From positions 1,156,501-1,220,500 of the forward strand of contig NZ_FMHZ01000002.1 in NCBI RefSeq assembly GCF_900090315.1: a stretch of DNA of 64,000 nt. The letters run 5' to 3'. Positions 44,457 to 54,165 of this stretch are shown piece by piece. The notes below the pieces were generated by a model. The model did not search any database, was not told the DNA's origin, and worked only from the letters and a program-made list of their open reading frames with translations. Every line of letters starts with the position of its first letter. Position 1 is the first letter of the stretch. The position numbers and the translations under genes are program-made. The DNA comes from Micromonospora citrea. GTDB lineage: Bacteria; Actinomycetota; Actinomycetes; Mycobacteriales; Micromonosporaceae.

Positions 44457-45204
44457 CGGCGGCTCCCAGGTAGGCGGTGATCACGCGCTCGTCGGCGCGG
44501 ACCTGCTCGTACGGGCCCTCGACGAGGACCCTGCCGGCCTGCAGGACGGTGACGGTGTCGGCGAGCCGCCCGACGACGCTCATGTTGTGCTCGACCAGCA
44601 CCACCGTCCGGCCCTGCCGGACCCGCGCGACCAGCTCGACGGTGCGGTCGACGTCCTCCAGCCCCATGCCGGCGGTCGGCTCGTCGAGCAGCAGCACCTT
44701 CGGGTCCAGGGCGAGGGCGATGGCCAGCTCCAACGCGCGCTTGCGCCCGTACGCCAGCGCCTCGGCGGGGGCCTCGGCCAACTCGGCCAGCCCGACCATG
44801 TCGAGCAGTTCGCCGGCCCGGTCCGTGTAGCGGCGCATCAGCTTCGCCGAACGCCAGAACCGCCAGCCCAGCCCGCTCGGGCTCTGCAACGCCAACTCGA
44901 CGTGCTCGCGGGCGGAGAGCTGCGGGAAGAGGCTGGTGATCTGGAACGACCGGGCCACGCCGAGCCGGGCGACCCGCTCCGGGGGCAACCCGGTGACGTC
45001 GCGGCCGTCCAGCTCGATGCGCCCGTCGCTGGGTCGCAGGAAGCCGGTGAGCAGGTTGAACAGGGTGGTCTTCCCGGCGCCGTTCGGGCCGACGAGCGCG
45101 TGGACGCTGTCCGCCGCGACGTCGAGGTCGACGCGGTCGACCGCCCGGAAACCCCGGAAGTCACGGGTCAGCCCGCGGGCCGACAGGAGCGCTTGCCCGG
45201 CCAT
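44443..45204 (-). CDS. livG: HAAT ABC ATPase LivG
   Basis: First gene of the importer operon, 253 residues. Walker A GPNGAGKTTLFNLLTGF, the LivG-type RVARLGVARSFQITSLFPQLSAREHVEL segment, signature ALAYGRKRALELAIAL and Walker B LLLDEPTAGMGLEDV are present. AAGGAG lies 6 nt before the ATG. Upstream, GTGACC-GG-GGTCAC (45242-45255) is a perfect inverted repeat suited to a regulator of the operon. Confidence 0.94.
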   Translation of the reverse strand: MAGQALLSARGLTRDFRGFRAVDRVDLDVAADSVHALVGPNGAGKTTLFNLLTGFLRPSDGRIELDGRDVTGLPPERVARLGVARSFQITSLFPQLSAREHVELALQSPSGLGWRFWRSAKLMRRYTDRAGELLDMVGLAELAEAPAEALAYGRKRALELAIALALDPKVLLLDEPTAGMGLEDVDRTVELVARVRQGRTVVLVEHNMSVVGRLADTVTVLQAGRVLVEGPYEQVRADERVITAYLGAADAAR

Positions 45205-45241
45205 CGCCTACTCCTTCGTAGGTCCGGCGACGACCGGATCG

Positions 45242-45255
45242 GTGACCGGGGTCAC
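45242..45255. promoter_or_regulatory. Inverted repeat upstream of the liv operon
   Basis: GTGACC and GGTCAC, perfect 6-bp arms 2 bp apart, ~40 bp before the livG start. The GTGAC half-site resembles those of GntR- or CRP-like regulators; this is a guess from symmetry only. Confidence 0.4.
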
Positions 45256-45293
45256 ATGGCCGTCGTGTGCTGGAAACCTACGGCGGCGTCGTG

Positions 45294-45479
45294 ATGTCGA
45301 ACTATGTCGATGGCAGCCATATTCCGGGACGCCCGACCGTGCGGGAACTCCACCCCGCCGCCCGGCCACCCCGCCCGCCGGCATCGACGGCGGTGACTGT
45401 CGAGCCACGGGCGTACCACGTCATGTGGGCGCGCCACGGCCGCGCCACGGCCGCGCTTCGCCTTGACCGGTGCCCCTAG
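45294..45479 (+). CDS. Possible small hypothetical protein
   Basis: A 61-codon open frame starting MSNYVDGSHIPGRPTVREL and continuing into Ala/Pro/Arg-rich sequence. There is no ribosome site, no family likeness and no partner gene. The first ~20 codons have a coding look, but the rest is what GC-rich noise gives. It occupies the gap between the liv operon and a pseudogene; treat as doubtful. Confidence 0.2.
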   Translation: MSNYVDGSHIPGRPTVRELHPAARPPRPPASTAVTVEPRAYHVMWARHGRATAALRLDRCP

Positions 45480-45503
45480 GGTGATGGCCCCCTCCCGCGA
45501 AAG

Positions 45504-45995
45504 GTGCCGAGCGGACTGCCCGTCGGCTTCACTGTTGCGATCATCTTCGCCGTCGGCCCGGCGGTCTCCGGCCTGCTGGCGCTCGCCGCCTCGAAGACGT
45601 CGACGAAGGGGACCGCCGGCCTGGCCGCGGTCGCCTGCCTCGTCGGCGCCGTCGTGTTCACCGTCGGCTCCAGCGCCCACTACGTGCCGAGACGCCGGCC
45701 GGCAGAAGTACGACCACATCGGCGGCGACCACTGTGTGCGGGTTCGCACCGGCACCCTCGCCGACGCCTGCGTCGAGGTGCTCGTCGAGTGGCAGGTCGA
45801 GCCGGAGAACGCGCCCAAGCAGTTCATGGACTACAAGGGCGACTTCGACAGCTTCCGGGGCCAGCGGGTGGGCGTGCAGCTCGACAGCGCCGTCAACGAC
45901 GCCTTCGCCACCTATACAACCCGCTGGAAAAGATCGACTCGGACACCGGCAGCCTGAACGTGGACCTGGAGCCCTTCGCCGAGAGCGCCAAGTGA
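45504..45995 (+). pseudogene. Frameshifted SPFH/band-7-like protein gene
   Basis: Three pieces in two frames rebuild one protein. VGFTVAIIFAVGPAVSGLLALAASKTSTKGTAGLAAVACLVGAVVF with its two helices and the following AHYVP are in the first frame. After a deletion the second frame has DAGRQKYDHIGGDHCVRVRTGTLADACVEVLVEWQVEPENAPKQF and SFRGQRVGVQLDSAVNDAFATY; then the first frame returns as YNPLEKIDSDTGSLNVDLEPF and stops. The middle matches the SPFH/prohibitin-type domain of actinobacterial membrane proteins, but the N-terminal SPFH strands and the C-terminus are gone. At least two lesions make recent sequencing error unlikely. Confidence 0.8.
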
Positions 45996-46028
45996 CGGCG
46001 GGCCGGCCTCGCCCCGGACGCGCCCGGC

Positions 46029-47066
46029 TCAGCCGGTGAGCGCGGCCAGGGCGAGGTCGACGTCGGCCTCGGTGGAGTAGACGTGGAAGGACGCCCGCAC
46101 CCGGCCGGCACGGACCGCCGCCCGGACGCCGGCCCGCTCCAGCCGCTCCGCCGCGTCCGGCACCTCCACCGCGACGATCGCGCTCTCTCCCGGCGGCCGG
46201 CCCAGCCCGGCGAGGAAACGGTTGGCCAGGGCGACGTCGTGCGCGTGCACGGCGGGCACGCCGATCTCGGCGAGCAGTTCCAGTGCGGGGGCCGTACCGA
46301 CCCAGCTGAACCACGCCGGCGAGATGTCGAACCGGCGCGCGTCGTCGGCCAGGCGCAGCGGCGGGCCGTAGTAGGAGGCGTGTGGGTCGTCCCCCGCGTA
46401 CCAGCCGGCGGCGTCGGGGCGCAGCCGATCCCGCAGCGCGGGCGCCAGGTAGGCGAACGCGGAGCCGCGCGGGGCCATCAGCCACTTGTACGCGCCCACC
46501 GCGACCACGTCGGCGAGGTTCGCGTCGAACGGCAGCCAGCCGCACGCCTGGGTGGCGTCGACCGCGACGAGCGCCCCGTGCGCCCGGGCCGCCGCGACGA
46601 TCCCGGCGTACGGGGCGACCGCGCCGTCGGCCGACTGCACCAGGCTGAACGCCACCAGGTCGGTGTCGGCGTCGATCGCGTCGACGAGCCCGGCCAGCGG
46701 CACGGTGCGCACCCGCACGCCCCGCTCGACCTGCACCAGCCACGGGAAGAGGTTGGAGGTGAACTCGACCTCCGGCACCACCACGGTCGCGCCGGCGGGC
46801 AGGGCGGCGGCGACCGGGGCCAGCAGTTGCGAGACCGTGCTGCCGACCGCGACGTCGGCGGCCGGCACCCCGACCAGACCGGCGAAGGCGGCCCGGGACC
46901 GCTCGGTCGCCTCGCCCCAGCCCTCCCAGGAGGTACGCCCGGAGCGCCATTCGGCAAGCGCCGCCTGCACCGCGTCCCACGCCGGGTCGGGCGGCAGCCC
47001 GTAGCTGGCGGTGTTCAGCCAACCCGGCTGCGGCTGCCACAACTTCTGCGCCTGTGCGATCTCCAC
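46029..47066 (-). CDS. PLP-dependent aminotransferase class V family enzyme
   Basis: Fold-type I PLP enzyme of 345 residues. The order is WLNTASYGLPPDPAWDAV, the cofactor-binding VGSTVSQLLAPV, VAVDATQACGWLPFDAN with the PLP-pairing Asp, and the Schiff-base Lys in VGAYKWLMAPRG. It looks closest to kynureninase/cysteine-desulfurase-like proteins of unknown substrate (class V). TAGCGT 7 nt before the GTG at 47066 suggests a leaderless transcript; a GTG 18 nt upstream is possible. It is the only intact gene between the liv operon and dnaE. Confidence 0.88.
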   Translation of the reverse strand: MEIAQAQKLWQPQPGWLNTASYGLPPDPAWDAVQAALAEWRSGRTSWEGWGEATERSRAAFAGLVGVPAADVAVGSTVSQLLAPVAAALPAGATVVVPEVEFTSNLFPWLVQVERGVRVRTVPLAGLVDAIDADTDLVAFSLVQSADGAVAPYAGIVAAARAHGALVAVDATQACGWLPFDANLADVVAVGAYKWLMAPRGSAFAYLAPALRDRLRPDAAGWYAGDDPHASYYGPPLRLADDARRFDISPAWFSWVGTAPALELLAEIGVPAVHAHDVALANRFLAGLGRPPGESAIVAVEVPDAAERLERAGVRAAVRAGRVRASFHVYSTEADVDLALAALTG

Positions 47067-47138
47067 GCCACTGACGCTAGTCACCCGCGCCGCGTACGGG
47101 GACGGCCAATCCCGCGCTCGCGGCCCCGGCCGGCGCGC

Positions 47139-47330
47139 TCAGGTCGCCGCGCGCAGCGCGTGCAGGCCTCGTCGTACCTCGTCGCGCCCCCGGTCGAGGT
47201 CCCAGGCGGCGATCTCGTGCAGCGGATCGCGCTCGCGCAGGCGCCGCACCACCTCCAGGCCGACCGGGTAGCCGCGCCGGCGCGGCATGCCGCCCCGGTA
47301 GGCGCTGTCGCGCATGAGGAACCGGGCGGC
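47139..47330 (-). pseudogene. C-terminal fragment of an unidentified protein
   Basis: The last ~63 codons of a gene, reading AARFLMRDSAYRGG, RRGYPVGLEVVRRLRERDPL and HEIAAWDLDRGRDEVRRGLHALR to a TGA. It has good codon use but no start, and it stops matching exactly where an opposite-strand fragment begins. The family was not recognised. Confidence 0.55.
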
Positions 47331-47447
47331 GCGAAGGGCAGCCCGGCGTACTACGAGGGCACGTTCAGCGCCGACGACACCACGGTCACCGGCGAGTGGG
47401 TCTACCCCGGCGGGGGCGGCTACCCCTCGACCATGACGCGGATCTGA
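47331..47447 (+). pseudogene. C-terminal fragment on the opposite strand
   Basis: The last ~38 codons of another gene: KGSPAYYEGTFSADDTTVTGEWVYPGGGGYPSTMTRI-like, ending TGA. The YxGTFSxDxxTVTGEW pattern is that of lipocalin-like/DUF1579-type activator-of-Hsp90-like proteins. Its N-terminus is missing and is replaced by the neighbouring minus-strand fragment. Confidence 0.55.
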
Positions 47448-47454
47448 CCTCGGC

Positions 47455-47487
47455 CCACCCCGCCGGCCACGCCGGCCGGCGGGGTGG
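47455..47487. terminator. dnaE terminator hairpin
   Basis: CCACCCCGCCGGCC and GGCCGGCGGGGTGG are perfect 14-bp arms around ACGCC, 6 nt after the dnaE stop. Confidence 0.75.
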
Positions 47488-47492
47488 TGGCG

Positions 47493-50400
47493 TCAGCTGA
47501 CGTTGGCGGGGCCGAGGACGCTCTTCAGGTCGCCCATCAGCGCGGTGGTGGCCGCCACCCGGAACGGGCCGAGCCGCAGCGTGGTGACCTTGCTGCCGTT
47601 GAGCAGCTTGACGTGCACCTCGGTGTCGCCCGGGTGCAGCACCAGGGTCTCCTTGAGACGCTCCACCAGCGGCGGCGTGCACCGGGTCACCGGGATGGTC
47701 AGGGTGATCGGCTTGCTCGCCGGGTTGCTGCTGACGTCCGGCATGGACATGTCCATCGCCATGATCCGGGGCGTGTCGTCGCGCCGGTCGACCCGCCCCT
47801 TGACCACCACGATGGCGTCCTCGGCGATGTACTGCCCAATCACCTCGTAGGTGTTGGGGAAGAAGAGCGTCTCCACGCCGCCGGCCAGGTCCTCCAGGGT
47901 GGCCGAGGCCCAGGCCCGGCCCTGCTTGGTGACCCGACGCTGCACGCCGGAGAGGATGCCGGCGAGGGTCACCACCGCCCCGTCCGGCACGGTGCCCTCC
48001 TCGGACAGGGCGGCGATGGTGCAGTCCGCCGCCGCGCCGAGGACGTGCTCCAGGCCGAAGAGCGGGTGGTCGGAGACGTAGAGGCCGAGCATCTCGCGTT
48101 CGAAGGCGAGCTTGTCGCGCTTGTCCCACTCCCCGTCGCCGATCACCGGCATCACCGTGGTGCTGCTGGTCTCCGCGTCGCCGAAGCCGGCGCCGAAGAG
48201 GTCGTACTGGCCGACGGCCTCCTTGCGCTTGACGTCGGCGTACGCGTCGATCGCCTCCGCGTGCACCGTGAGCAGCGCCTTGCGGGAGTGCCCGAGCGAG
48301 TCGAACGCCCCGGCCTTGATCAGCGATTCGATGGTCTTCTTGTTGCAGACCACCGCGTCGACCTTGGACAGGAAGTCGTAGAAGTCGGTGTACTCGCCCT
48401 TCTCGTCGCGGCAACGCATGATCGCGGCGACGACGTTCGCCCCGACGTTGCGTACCGCGCCGAGGCCGAAGCGGATCTCCTTGCCGACCGGGGTGAACGG
48501 CCCGGCGGAGGTGTTCACGTCCGGCGGCAGCACCTGGATGCGCATCCGACGGCACTCCGAGAGATAGAGCGCCATCTTGTCCTTGTCGTCGCCGACCGAG
48601 GTGAGCAGCGCCGCCATGTATTCCGCCGGGTAGTGCGCCTTCAGGTAGGCCGTCCAGTAGGACACCAGGCCGTACGCCGCCGAGTGCGCCTTGTTGAAGG
48701 CGTAGCCGGCGAACGGGACCAGCACGTCCCATACCTTCTGGATCGCCTCGTCGGAGTAGCCCCGCTCCCGGCAGCCGTCGCGGAACGGGATGAACTCCTT
48801 GTCGAGGATCTCCTTCTTCTTCTTGCCCATCGCGCGGCGCAGCAGGTCGGCCTGGCCGAGCGTGTAGCCGGCGAGGATCTGCGCGGCGCGCTGCACCTGC
48901 TCCTGGTAGACGATCAGGCCGTAGGTGGGCGCGAGGATCTCCCGCAGCGGCTCCTCCAGCTCCGGGTGGATCGGCGTGATCTCCTGGAGGCCGTTCTTGC
49001 GCAGCGCGTAGTTGGTGTGCGAGTCGACGCCCATCGGGCCGGGGCGGTAGAGCGCGAGGACGGCGGAGATGTCCTCGAAGTTGTCGGGCTTCATCATCCG
49101 CAGCAGGGAGCGCATCGGCCCGCCGTCGAGCTGGAAGACGCCCAGGGTGTCGCCCCGGGCCAGCAGCTCGTACGCGGGCTTGTCGTCCAGCGGCAACGCC
49201 AGCAGATCCAGCTCCTTGCCGTGGTTGAGCTGGATGTTCTTCACCGCGTCGTCGATGATCGTCAGGTTTCGCAGGCCGAGGAAGTCCATCTTCAACAGCC
49301 CGAGCGACTCGCACGTCGGGTAGTCGAACTGGGTGATGATGACCCCGTCGGAGTCCCGGCGCATCAGCGGGATGTGGTCGATGATCGGCTCGGCGGACAT
49401 GATGACGCCGGCGGCGTGCACGCCGGTCTGCCGGATCAGCCCCTCGATGCCCCGGGCGGTGTCGATGACCTTCTTGACGTCCGCCTCGGCCTCGTACATG
49501 CCCCGGATCTCGCCGGCCTCGGCGTACCGGGGGTGCTTGGGGTCGAAGATGCCCTCCAGCGGGATGTCCTTGCCCATCACCGCCGGGGGCATCGCCTTGG
49601 TGATCCGGTCGCCCACCGCGTACGGGTAGCCGAGCACCCGGGCCGAGTCCTTGATCGCGGCCTTCGCCTTGATCGTGCCGAAGGTGGCGATCTGGGCGAC
49701 CTTGTCCTCGCCCCACTTGTCGGTCACATACTTGATCACCTCGCCGCGCCGGCGCTCGTCGAAGTCGATGTCGACATCCGGCATCGAGACGCGCTCGGGG
49801 TTGAGGAAGCGCTCGAAGATCAGCCCGTGCGGGATCGGGTCGAGGTCGGTGATGCCCAGGGCGTACGCCACCAGCGAGCCGGCCGCCGAGCCACGCCCGG
49901 GGCCCACCGCGATGCCCTGGCTCTTGGCCCACTGGATGAAGTCGGCGACCACGAGGAAGTACGACGGGAACCCCATCTGGATGATGACGCCCAGCTCGTA
50001 CTCGGCCTGCTTGACGTGCCCCTCGGGGATGCCGCCGGGGTAGCGCCGGGCCAGCCCGGCGAAGGTCTCCTTGCGGAACCAGGACTCCTCGGTCTCCCCC
50101 TCCGGGACCGGGAAGCGCGGCATCAGGTTGTGGAACTCGAACATCCCGGCGGGGTCGACCTTCTCGGCCACCAGCAGGGTGTTGCGGCAGCCCTCCAGCC
50201 ACAGGTCGGAGTTGTCGACGCCGCGCATCTCGTCGGCGGACTTGATGTAGTAGCCGCTGCCGTCGAACCGGAACCGGTTCGGGTCGGCGACGTTGGCCGC
50301 CGTCTGGACGCAGAGCAGCACGTCGTGCGCCTCGGCCTGGGCCTCGTGCGTGTAGTGCGAGTCGTTGGTCACCACGGGCGGGATGTCCAGCTTGCGCGAG

Positions 50401-51023
50401 ATGTCGTGCAGCTCCTGGCGGACCCGGCGCTCGATGCTGATGCCGTGGTCCATGATCTCCAGGAAGTAGTTCTCCTTGCCGAAGATCTCCTGGTATCGCG
50501 CCGCGGCCTTGAGCGCCTCGTCGTACTGGCCCAGGCGCAGCCGGGTCTGCACCTCCCCGGACGGGCAACCGGTGGTGGCCATCAGCCCCTCGGCGTTCTC
50601 GGCGAGCAGCTCCGCGTCCATCCGCGGCCACTTGACGAAGAACCCCTCCGTGTACGACCGGCTGGTCAGCTTGAAGAGGTTGTGCAGACCGGTCTTGTTC
50701 CTCGCCCAGATGGTCATGTGGGTGTAGCCGCCGCTGCCGGAGACGTCGTCGCTCTTCTGCTCCGGCCGGCCCCAGCGCACCCGCTGCTTGTGGAACCGCG
50801 ACTCCGGCGCCACGTACGCCTCGATGCCCAGGATCGGCTTCACGCCGGCCGCCATCGCCTGCTTGTAGAAGTCGTTCGCGCCGTGCATGTTGCCGTGGTC
50901 GGTCATCGCGACCGCCGGCATGCCCTGCCGCTTGACCTCGGCGAAGAGGTCCTTCAGCCGGGCCGCCCCGTCGAGCATCGAGTACTCCGTGTGCACGTGC
51001 AGATGCGCGAACGAATCGCCCAT
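47493..51023 (-). CDS. dnaE: DNA polymerase III alpha subunit
   Basis: Main replicative polymerase, 1176 residues, DnaE1 type. The PHP domain opens with [23 protein letters not shown]; the polymerase core contains [18 protein letters not shown] and the catalytic [20 protein letters not shown] tandem HhH region and an OB-fold ([29 protein letters not shown]) lie near the C-terminus. PHP-ligand histidines are retained, so proofreading by the PHP domain as in mycobacterial DnaE1 is plausible. A GGGGGG stretch 8 nt before the ATG is the ribosome site. Confidence 0.97.
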   Translation of the reverse strand: MGDSFAHLHVHTEYSMLDGAARLKDLFAEVKRQGMPAVAMTDHGNMHGANDFYKQAMAAGVKPILGIEAYVAPESRFHKQRVRWGRPEQKSDDVSGSGGYTHMTIWARNKTGLHNLFKLTSRSYTEGFFVKWPRMDAELLAENAEGLMATTGCPSGEVQTRLRLGQYDEALKAAARYQEIFGKENYFLEIMDHGISIERRVRQELHDISRKLDIPPVVTNDSHYTHEAQAEAHDVLLCVQTAANVADPNRFRFDGSGYYIKSADEMRGVDNSDLWLEGCRNTLLVAEKVDPAGMFEFHNLMPRFPVPEGETEESWFRKETFAGLARRYPGGIPEGHVKQAEYELGVIIQMGFPSYFLVVADFIQWAKSQGIAVGPGRGSAAGSLVAYALGITDLDPIPHGLIFERFLNPERVSMPDVDIDFDERRRGEVIKYVTDKWGEDKVAQIATFGTIKAKAAIKDSARVLGYPYAVGDRITKAMPPAVMGKDIPLEGIFDPKHPRYAEAGEIRGMYEAEADVKKVIDTARGIEGLIRQTGVHAAGVIMSAEPIIDHIPLMRRDSDGVIITQFDYPTCESLGLLKMDFLGLRNLTIIDDAVKNIQLNHGKELDLLALPLDDKPAYELLARGDTLGVFQLDGGPMRSLLRMMKPDNFEDISAVLALYRPGPMGVDSHTNYALRKNGLQEITPIHPELEEPLREILAPTYGLIVYQEQVQRAAQILAGYTLGQADLLRRAMGKKKKEILDKEFIPFRDGCRERGYSDEAIQKVWDVLVPFAGYAFNKAHSAAYGLVSYWTAYLKAHYPAEYMAALLTSVGDDKDKMALYLSECRRMRIQVLPPDVNTSAGPFTPVGKEIRFGLGAVRNVGANVVAAIMRCRDEKGEYTDFYDFLSKVDAVVCNKKTIESLIKAGAFDSLGHSRKALLTVHAEAIDAYADVKRKEAVGQYDLFGAGFGDAETSSTTVMPVIGDGEWDKRDKLAFEREMLGLYVSDHPLFGLEHVLGAAADCTIAALSEEGTVPDGAVVTLAGILSGVQRRVTKQGRAWASATLEDLAGGVETLFFPNTYEVIGQYIAEDAIVVVKGRVDRRDDTPRIMAMDMSMPDVSSNPASKPITLTIPVTRCTPPLVERLKETLVLHPGDTEVHVKLLNGSKVTTLRLGPFRVAATTALMGDLKSVLGPANVS

Positions 51024-51258
51024 GCGTGGCGCCCCCCGGGTCGGATCATGGGATGGTCGAGGTCGGACGGCCTACCCTATCGCCGCCTCCGGAGGGGCCT
51101 CCAGACGCCGCGCCCGGCACGGCGGGCCGGGTGTCGCGGATCTCGTCGACCGCCGCCGCGGCGGCTCGCGACAGTCGGTTCGCGGACTCGTGGCGAGCCG
51201 CCCGGCGGTGTCGGCCGTACCCTGAGCGGACGGTGTCCGGCGAGCATTGGACGACCTG

Positions 51259-51825
51259 ATGCCCCTCGGCGACGATATCGAGGCCCTGGCCGCGTCGGCG
51301 GCACGCGGCGACCCGGCGGCGCTCGACGCCCTGCTGGCCGCGGTGCGCCCGGAGGTGCTGCGGCTGTGCGCCCGGCTGCTGCCGAACCGGCAGGATGCCG
51401 AGGAGGCGTGCCAGGACGCGCTGCTCGCGCTGGCGCGGGGCATCGCCCGGTTCGAGGGCCGGTCGTCGTTCCACACCTGGCTCTACCGGCTGACGGCCAA
51501 CCGGGCCCGCTCGACCTACCGGTTGCTGCGCCGGCGCTGGCTGGTGGAGGCCGGTGGCGTGCCGCTGCCCGAGCCGGTGGACCCCCGGCGGACCAGCGTG
51601 GTCGCCGGCACCCGGCTGGACCTGCTCGACGCGCTCGACTCGGTCCGCCCCGAACTCGCCGAGGCGGTGACTCTGCGCGACGTTCTCGGGTTGGGCTACC
51701 GCGAGATCGCCGACCTGCTCGACCTGCCCGAGGGCACCGTCAAGTCGCGGCTGCACGAGGCACGCCGGCAGGTCCGGCTCCGGCTGGCCGGGGAGCCCGG
51801 ACGCGACGGCGACGGGCGGCGGTGA
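51259..51825 (+). CDS. ECF-type RNA polymerase sigma factor
   Basis: Extracytoplasmic-function sigma factor of 188 residues. Region 2 is AALDALLAAVRPEVLRLCARLLPNRQDAEEACQDALLALARGIARF...FHTWLYRLTANRAR, and region 4 is LRDVLGLGYREIADLLDLPEGTVKSRLHEARRQVR. The start is uncertain: ATG at 51259 or a TTG at 51247. Its stop overlaps the start of a lipoprotein-like gene (GTGA), the position where an anti-sigma factor is normally found. Confidence 0.9.
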   Translation: MPLGDDIEALAASAARGDPAALDALLAAVRPEVLRLCARLLPNRQDAEEACQDALLALARGIARFEGRSSFHTWLYRLTANRARSTYRLLRRRWLVEAGGVPLPEPVDPRRTSVVAGTRLDLLDALDSVRPELAEAVTLRDVLGLGYREIADLLDLPEGTVKSRLHEARRQVRLRLAGEPGRDGDGRR

Positions 51826-51904
51826 CGGTGGCGGCCCGCCAGGGACAGGCGGCGGTGACGGTGGCGGCCCGCCAGGGACAGGCGGCGGTGACGGTGGCGG
51901 CCCG
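51822..51904. repeat. 33-bp direct repeat inside the sigma-coupled gene
   Basis: GTGACGGTGGCGGCCCGCCA opens units at 51822 and 51855 and a partial one at 51888. Being in frame, they duplicate the N-terminal residues VTVAARQGQAA. Confidence 0.9.
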
Positions 51905-52550
51905 GCCAACCGACCACGGGCGCGACCGGCCCGCCGACCACGGGCGCGACCGGCCCGCCGACCACGGACGCGACCGGCCCGCCGGCCGGGCGCGGTGGCG
52001 GTGCGCCACGGCCGGGCTGGTCGCGGCGGCCCTGGCCGGCGCGGTCGCGGCGTGCGGCGGCGGGGACGCGCCGGTCGCGCCGCTGCCCGTCCAGCCGCCC
52101 ACCGCGACCGCGGGCGGCGCTTCCGGGCCGCCGACCGCCGCTCCCCCGGCCGCCGCCCCGCCGCCGGCCACCCGGCCGGTCCCGCCGGCCGTCGCCCCGA
52201 CGTCCCGGCCGCGCCCGGCGGCACCACCCGCGACGACCACCACCGGGCGTACGCCGCCCGCTACACCGTCGCCGAGCGGGCTGCCCGGCACCTGCCACGG
52301 GGCCGTCCGGTACGACCTGGTGCTCGCGGAGACCGAGTTGGCCCTGCTCACCTCGCTCTGCTTCGCCACCGGCGGAGTGCTGCGGATCATCGGCATCGGG
52401 CCGGGCGAGGTGACCGTGGACCGCGAGGACCTGGTCTCCCACAGCTACGAGGCCGGGGTGGTGGACATCCGGTTCGTCCGCCCCGGCACGGTGGCCGTGC
52501 TGATCCCGCAGGGCGGCACGACGCACACGATCACCGTGGTGGTGCGGTAG
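51822..52550 (+). CDS. Repeat-leader protein with membrane/lipobox segment, sigma-coupled
   Basis: A 242-codon gene starting inside the sigma-factor stop. The first ~55 residues are encoded by DNA repeats (VTVAARQGQAA in 2.5 copies, then DHGRDRPA in 3 copies); then comes a hydrophobic stretch ending AAC (AGLVAAALAGAVAAC), a lipobox-like site, a long Pro/Ala/Thr linker and a ~85-residue domain (YDLVLAETELALLTSLCFATGGVLRIIGIGPGEVTV) ending VLIPQGGTTHTITVVVR. It has no ZAS Cys-His motif, so it is not a standard anti-sigma factor. The repeat leader may be spurious, with the true start near the hydrophobic segment, though no good start codon is seen there. Confidence 0.6.
   Translation: MTVAARQGQAAVTVAARQGQAAVTVAARPTDHGRDRPADHGRDRPADHGRDRPAGRARWRCATAGLVAAALAGAVAACGGGDAPVAPLPVQPPTATAGGASGPPTAAPPAAAPPPATRPVPPAVAPTSRPRPAAPPATTTTGRTPPATPSPSGLPGTCHGAVRYDLVLAETELALLTSLCFATGGVLRIIGIGPGEVTVDREDLVSHSYEAGVVDIRFVRPGTVAVLIPQGGTTHTITVVVR
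51911..51982. repeat. 24-bp direct repeat, three copies
   Basis: CGACCACGGGCGCGACCGGC-starting units at 51911, 51935 and 51959 (one G-to-A change in the third), adding in-frame DHGRDRPA octapeptides. Confidence 0.9.
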
Positions 52551-52559
52551 CCGGCCGGC

Positions 52560-53957
52560 CTACCCCACCCGTACCCCGGCAAGCAGGGTGTCGACGAACT
52601 CGTCCCCGCCGGTGGCCGGCGGCGCGACCTGCACGTAGATCAGGCCGGCGCCGCCGGGATCGAGACCGGCGGCCTCGACGACCACGGGCCGGCCCCGGTC
52701 GCAGGCGAACCGGGCCACCACCCAGTCGACGCCCGCCTGCCGGGTACGCCGCACGGGCGCGGCGGCGCAGGCCGCGTGCGGGCGCTCGGCGACGAAGCCG
52801 GCCGGGGTGGTCCGCGCGGCGATGGTGGCCGACAGGCCGACGAAGGCGCCCGGCACGGTCGGGTCGGCCGCCCACCGCCCCGGGTCGGGCGACATCACCA
52901 GGGCCGGTTCGAGCCGGCCGTCGTCACCGTACTGGCCGGCCCAGCCCGTGCCGGCGGCCCGCCACCCGGTCGGCAGCGCGACCGTGACCGGCCCGCTCGT
53001 CCAGGTGCCGGCGGCCCGCCCGGCCGGCGCGCCGTCCCCGGCGGTGAGCCCGACGGCAGCCAGCGCCGCGATGCCCAGCCCCACGACCGTCAGCCGCCGA
53101 AGGCCCGTCGGTCCGCCCCCGGTGGGCCCACCCGGCGGCACGGCGGCGTTCGGGGCGGGCGGGCCGGCGGCGTACCGGGCGGGCCTGCCGGCGGCGTGCC
53201 GCAGGGCCGCGCCGAAGGCCGCCGCGTCCGGGTGCCGGTCGGCGGGGCGGGCGGCGGTGGCCCGGCGCAGCACCGCCGCCACCTCCGGCGGGACGCCCGC
53301 CCGGAGCCGGACCGCCCCGCCCGGCCGCTCCGCGCCCCCGCCGAGGAGGCGCAGGCCGAGCCGGCCCAGCCCGTACACGTCGGCACGGATGTCGACGATC
53401 GCGAACGGGTCGTCCTGCTCCGGGGCCATGTAGCCGGGGGTGCCGGCCCGGGCGGTGAGGCCGGAGGCTGCGGCGAGCGCCTTGGCCAGGCCGAGGTCGG
53501 CGATGAGCGGCCGCTCGCCGTCCGGCGCGGAGCGGAACAGGACGTTGCCCGGTGCCAGGTCGCGGTGCACCACGCCGTGGCGGTGCAGGACGGCGACGCC
53601 GTCGGCGATGTCGGCGAGCAGGTCCAGGGCGGCCGGTACGGGAATCGGCCCGGCCGCCAGCCGGTCCCGCAGGCTGCCGCCGTCGGCCCAGGCCAGCACC
53701 GCGTACGGCCGGCCGTCCGGCAGCTCGCCCAGCGCGTGGACCCGGACCAGCCGCTCGTCGTCGAGCCGCCGCAGCAGCCGGGCCTCGTCGAGGAAGCGTT
53801 CCCGCACGCGCAGGTCGTGGTGCCAGTTCTCGGCCAGCACCTTGATCGCCACCCGCGAGTCGAGCCGCGGGTCGTGGCCCAGCCAGACCGTGGCGAACGA
53901 CCCCGCGCCGAGCAGCCGCTCGATCCGGTAGGGCCCGATCCGCACCGGACTGGTCAC
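52560..53957 (-). CDS. Hanks-type Ser/Thr protein kinase with outside domain
   Basis: Membrane kinase of 465 residues. The glycine loop GAGSFATV (17-24), Lys39 in VAIKV, HRDLAPGN with catalytic Asp133, and the metal site DLG (Asp154 in place of DFG) are seen; APEQ follows. HRDLAP has Ala instead of the usual Lys. After a Pro/Gly linker one transmembrane helix (near 295-315) leads to a ~140-residue extracellular domain with two Cys-containing segments (CAAAPV, FACDRG), unlike PASTA repeats. GTG at 53957 is one of three close in-frame GTGs. It ends convergently, 10 nt from the sigma-coupled gene. Confidence 0.88.
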   Translation of the reverse strand: MTSPVRIGPYRIERLLGAGSFATVWLGHDPRLDSRVAIKVLAENWHHDLRVRERFLDEARLLRRLDDERLVRVHALGELPDGRPYAVLAWADGGSLRDRLAAGPIPVPAALDLLADIADGVAVLHRHGVVHRDLAPGNVLFRSAPDGERPLIADLGLAKALAAASGLTARAGTPGYMAPEQDDPFAIVDIRADVYGLGRLGLRLLGGGAERPGGAVRLRAGVPPEVAAVLRRATAARPADRHPDAAAFGAALRHAAGRPARYAAGPPAPNAAVPPGGPTGGGPTGLRRLTVVGLGIAALAAVGLTAGDGAPAGRAAGTWTSGPVTVALPTGWRAAGTGWAGQYGDDGRLEPALVMSPDPGRWAADPTVPGAFVGLSATIAARTTPAGFVAERPHAACAAAPVRRTRQAGVDWVVARFACDRGRPVVVEAAGLDPGGAGLIYVQVAPPATGGDEFVDTLLAGVRVG

Positions 53958-54165
53958 CCGCACCACCCCCGCCACCGGCTCCGCCGGTCGCCGCTCCGCC
54001 TCGACAGTAGTACGGCGCGACGGATCGGCGGCAGCCCGCGACGGGCCGGCCGCACCACGGGACGGGAGTCGCCACGGGGACGGGAGTCGGGAACCCGACG
54101 AACCGATCCGGCCGGCGGGGTGACCAACAGGACAGGACACCCGAACTCCCGAGGAGGGGATCACC

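Noticed and set aside
47484..52550. A 1688-codon plus-strand open frame
   Set aside because: It is antisense to dnaE; only the last ~240 codons, after the sigma factor, look real.
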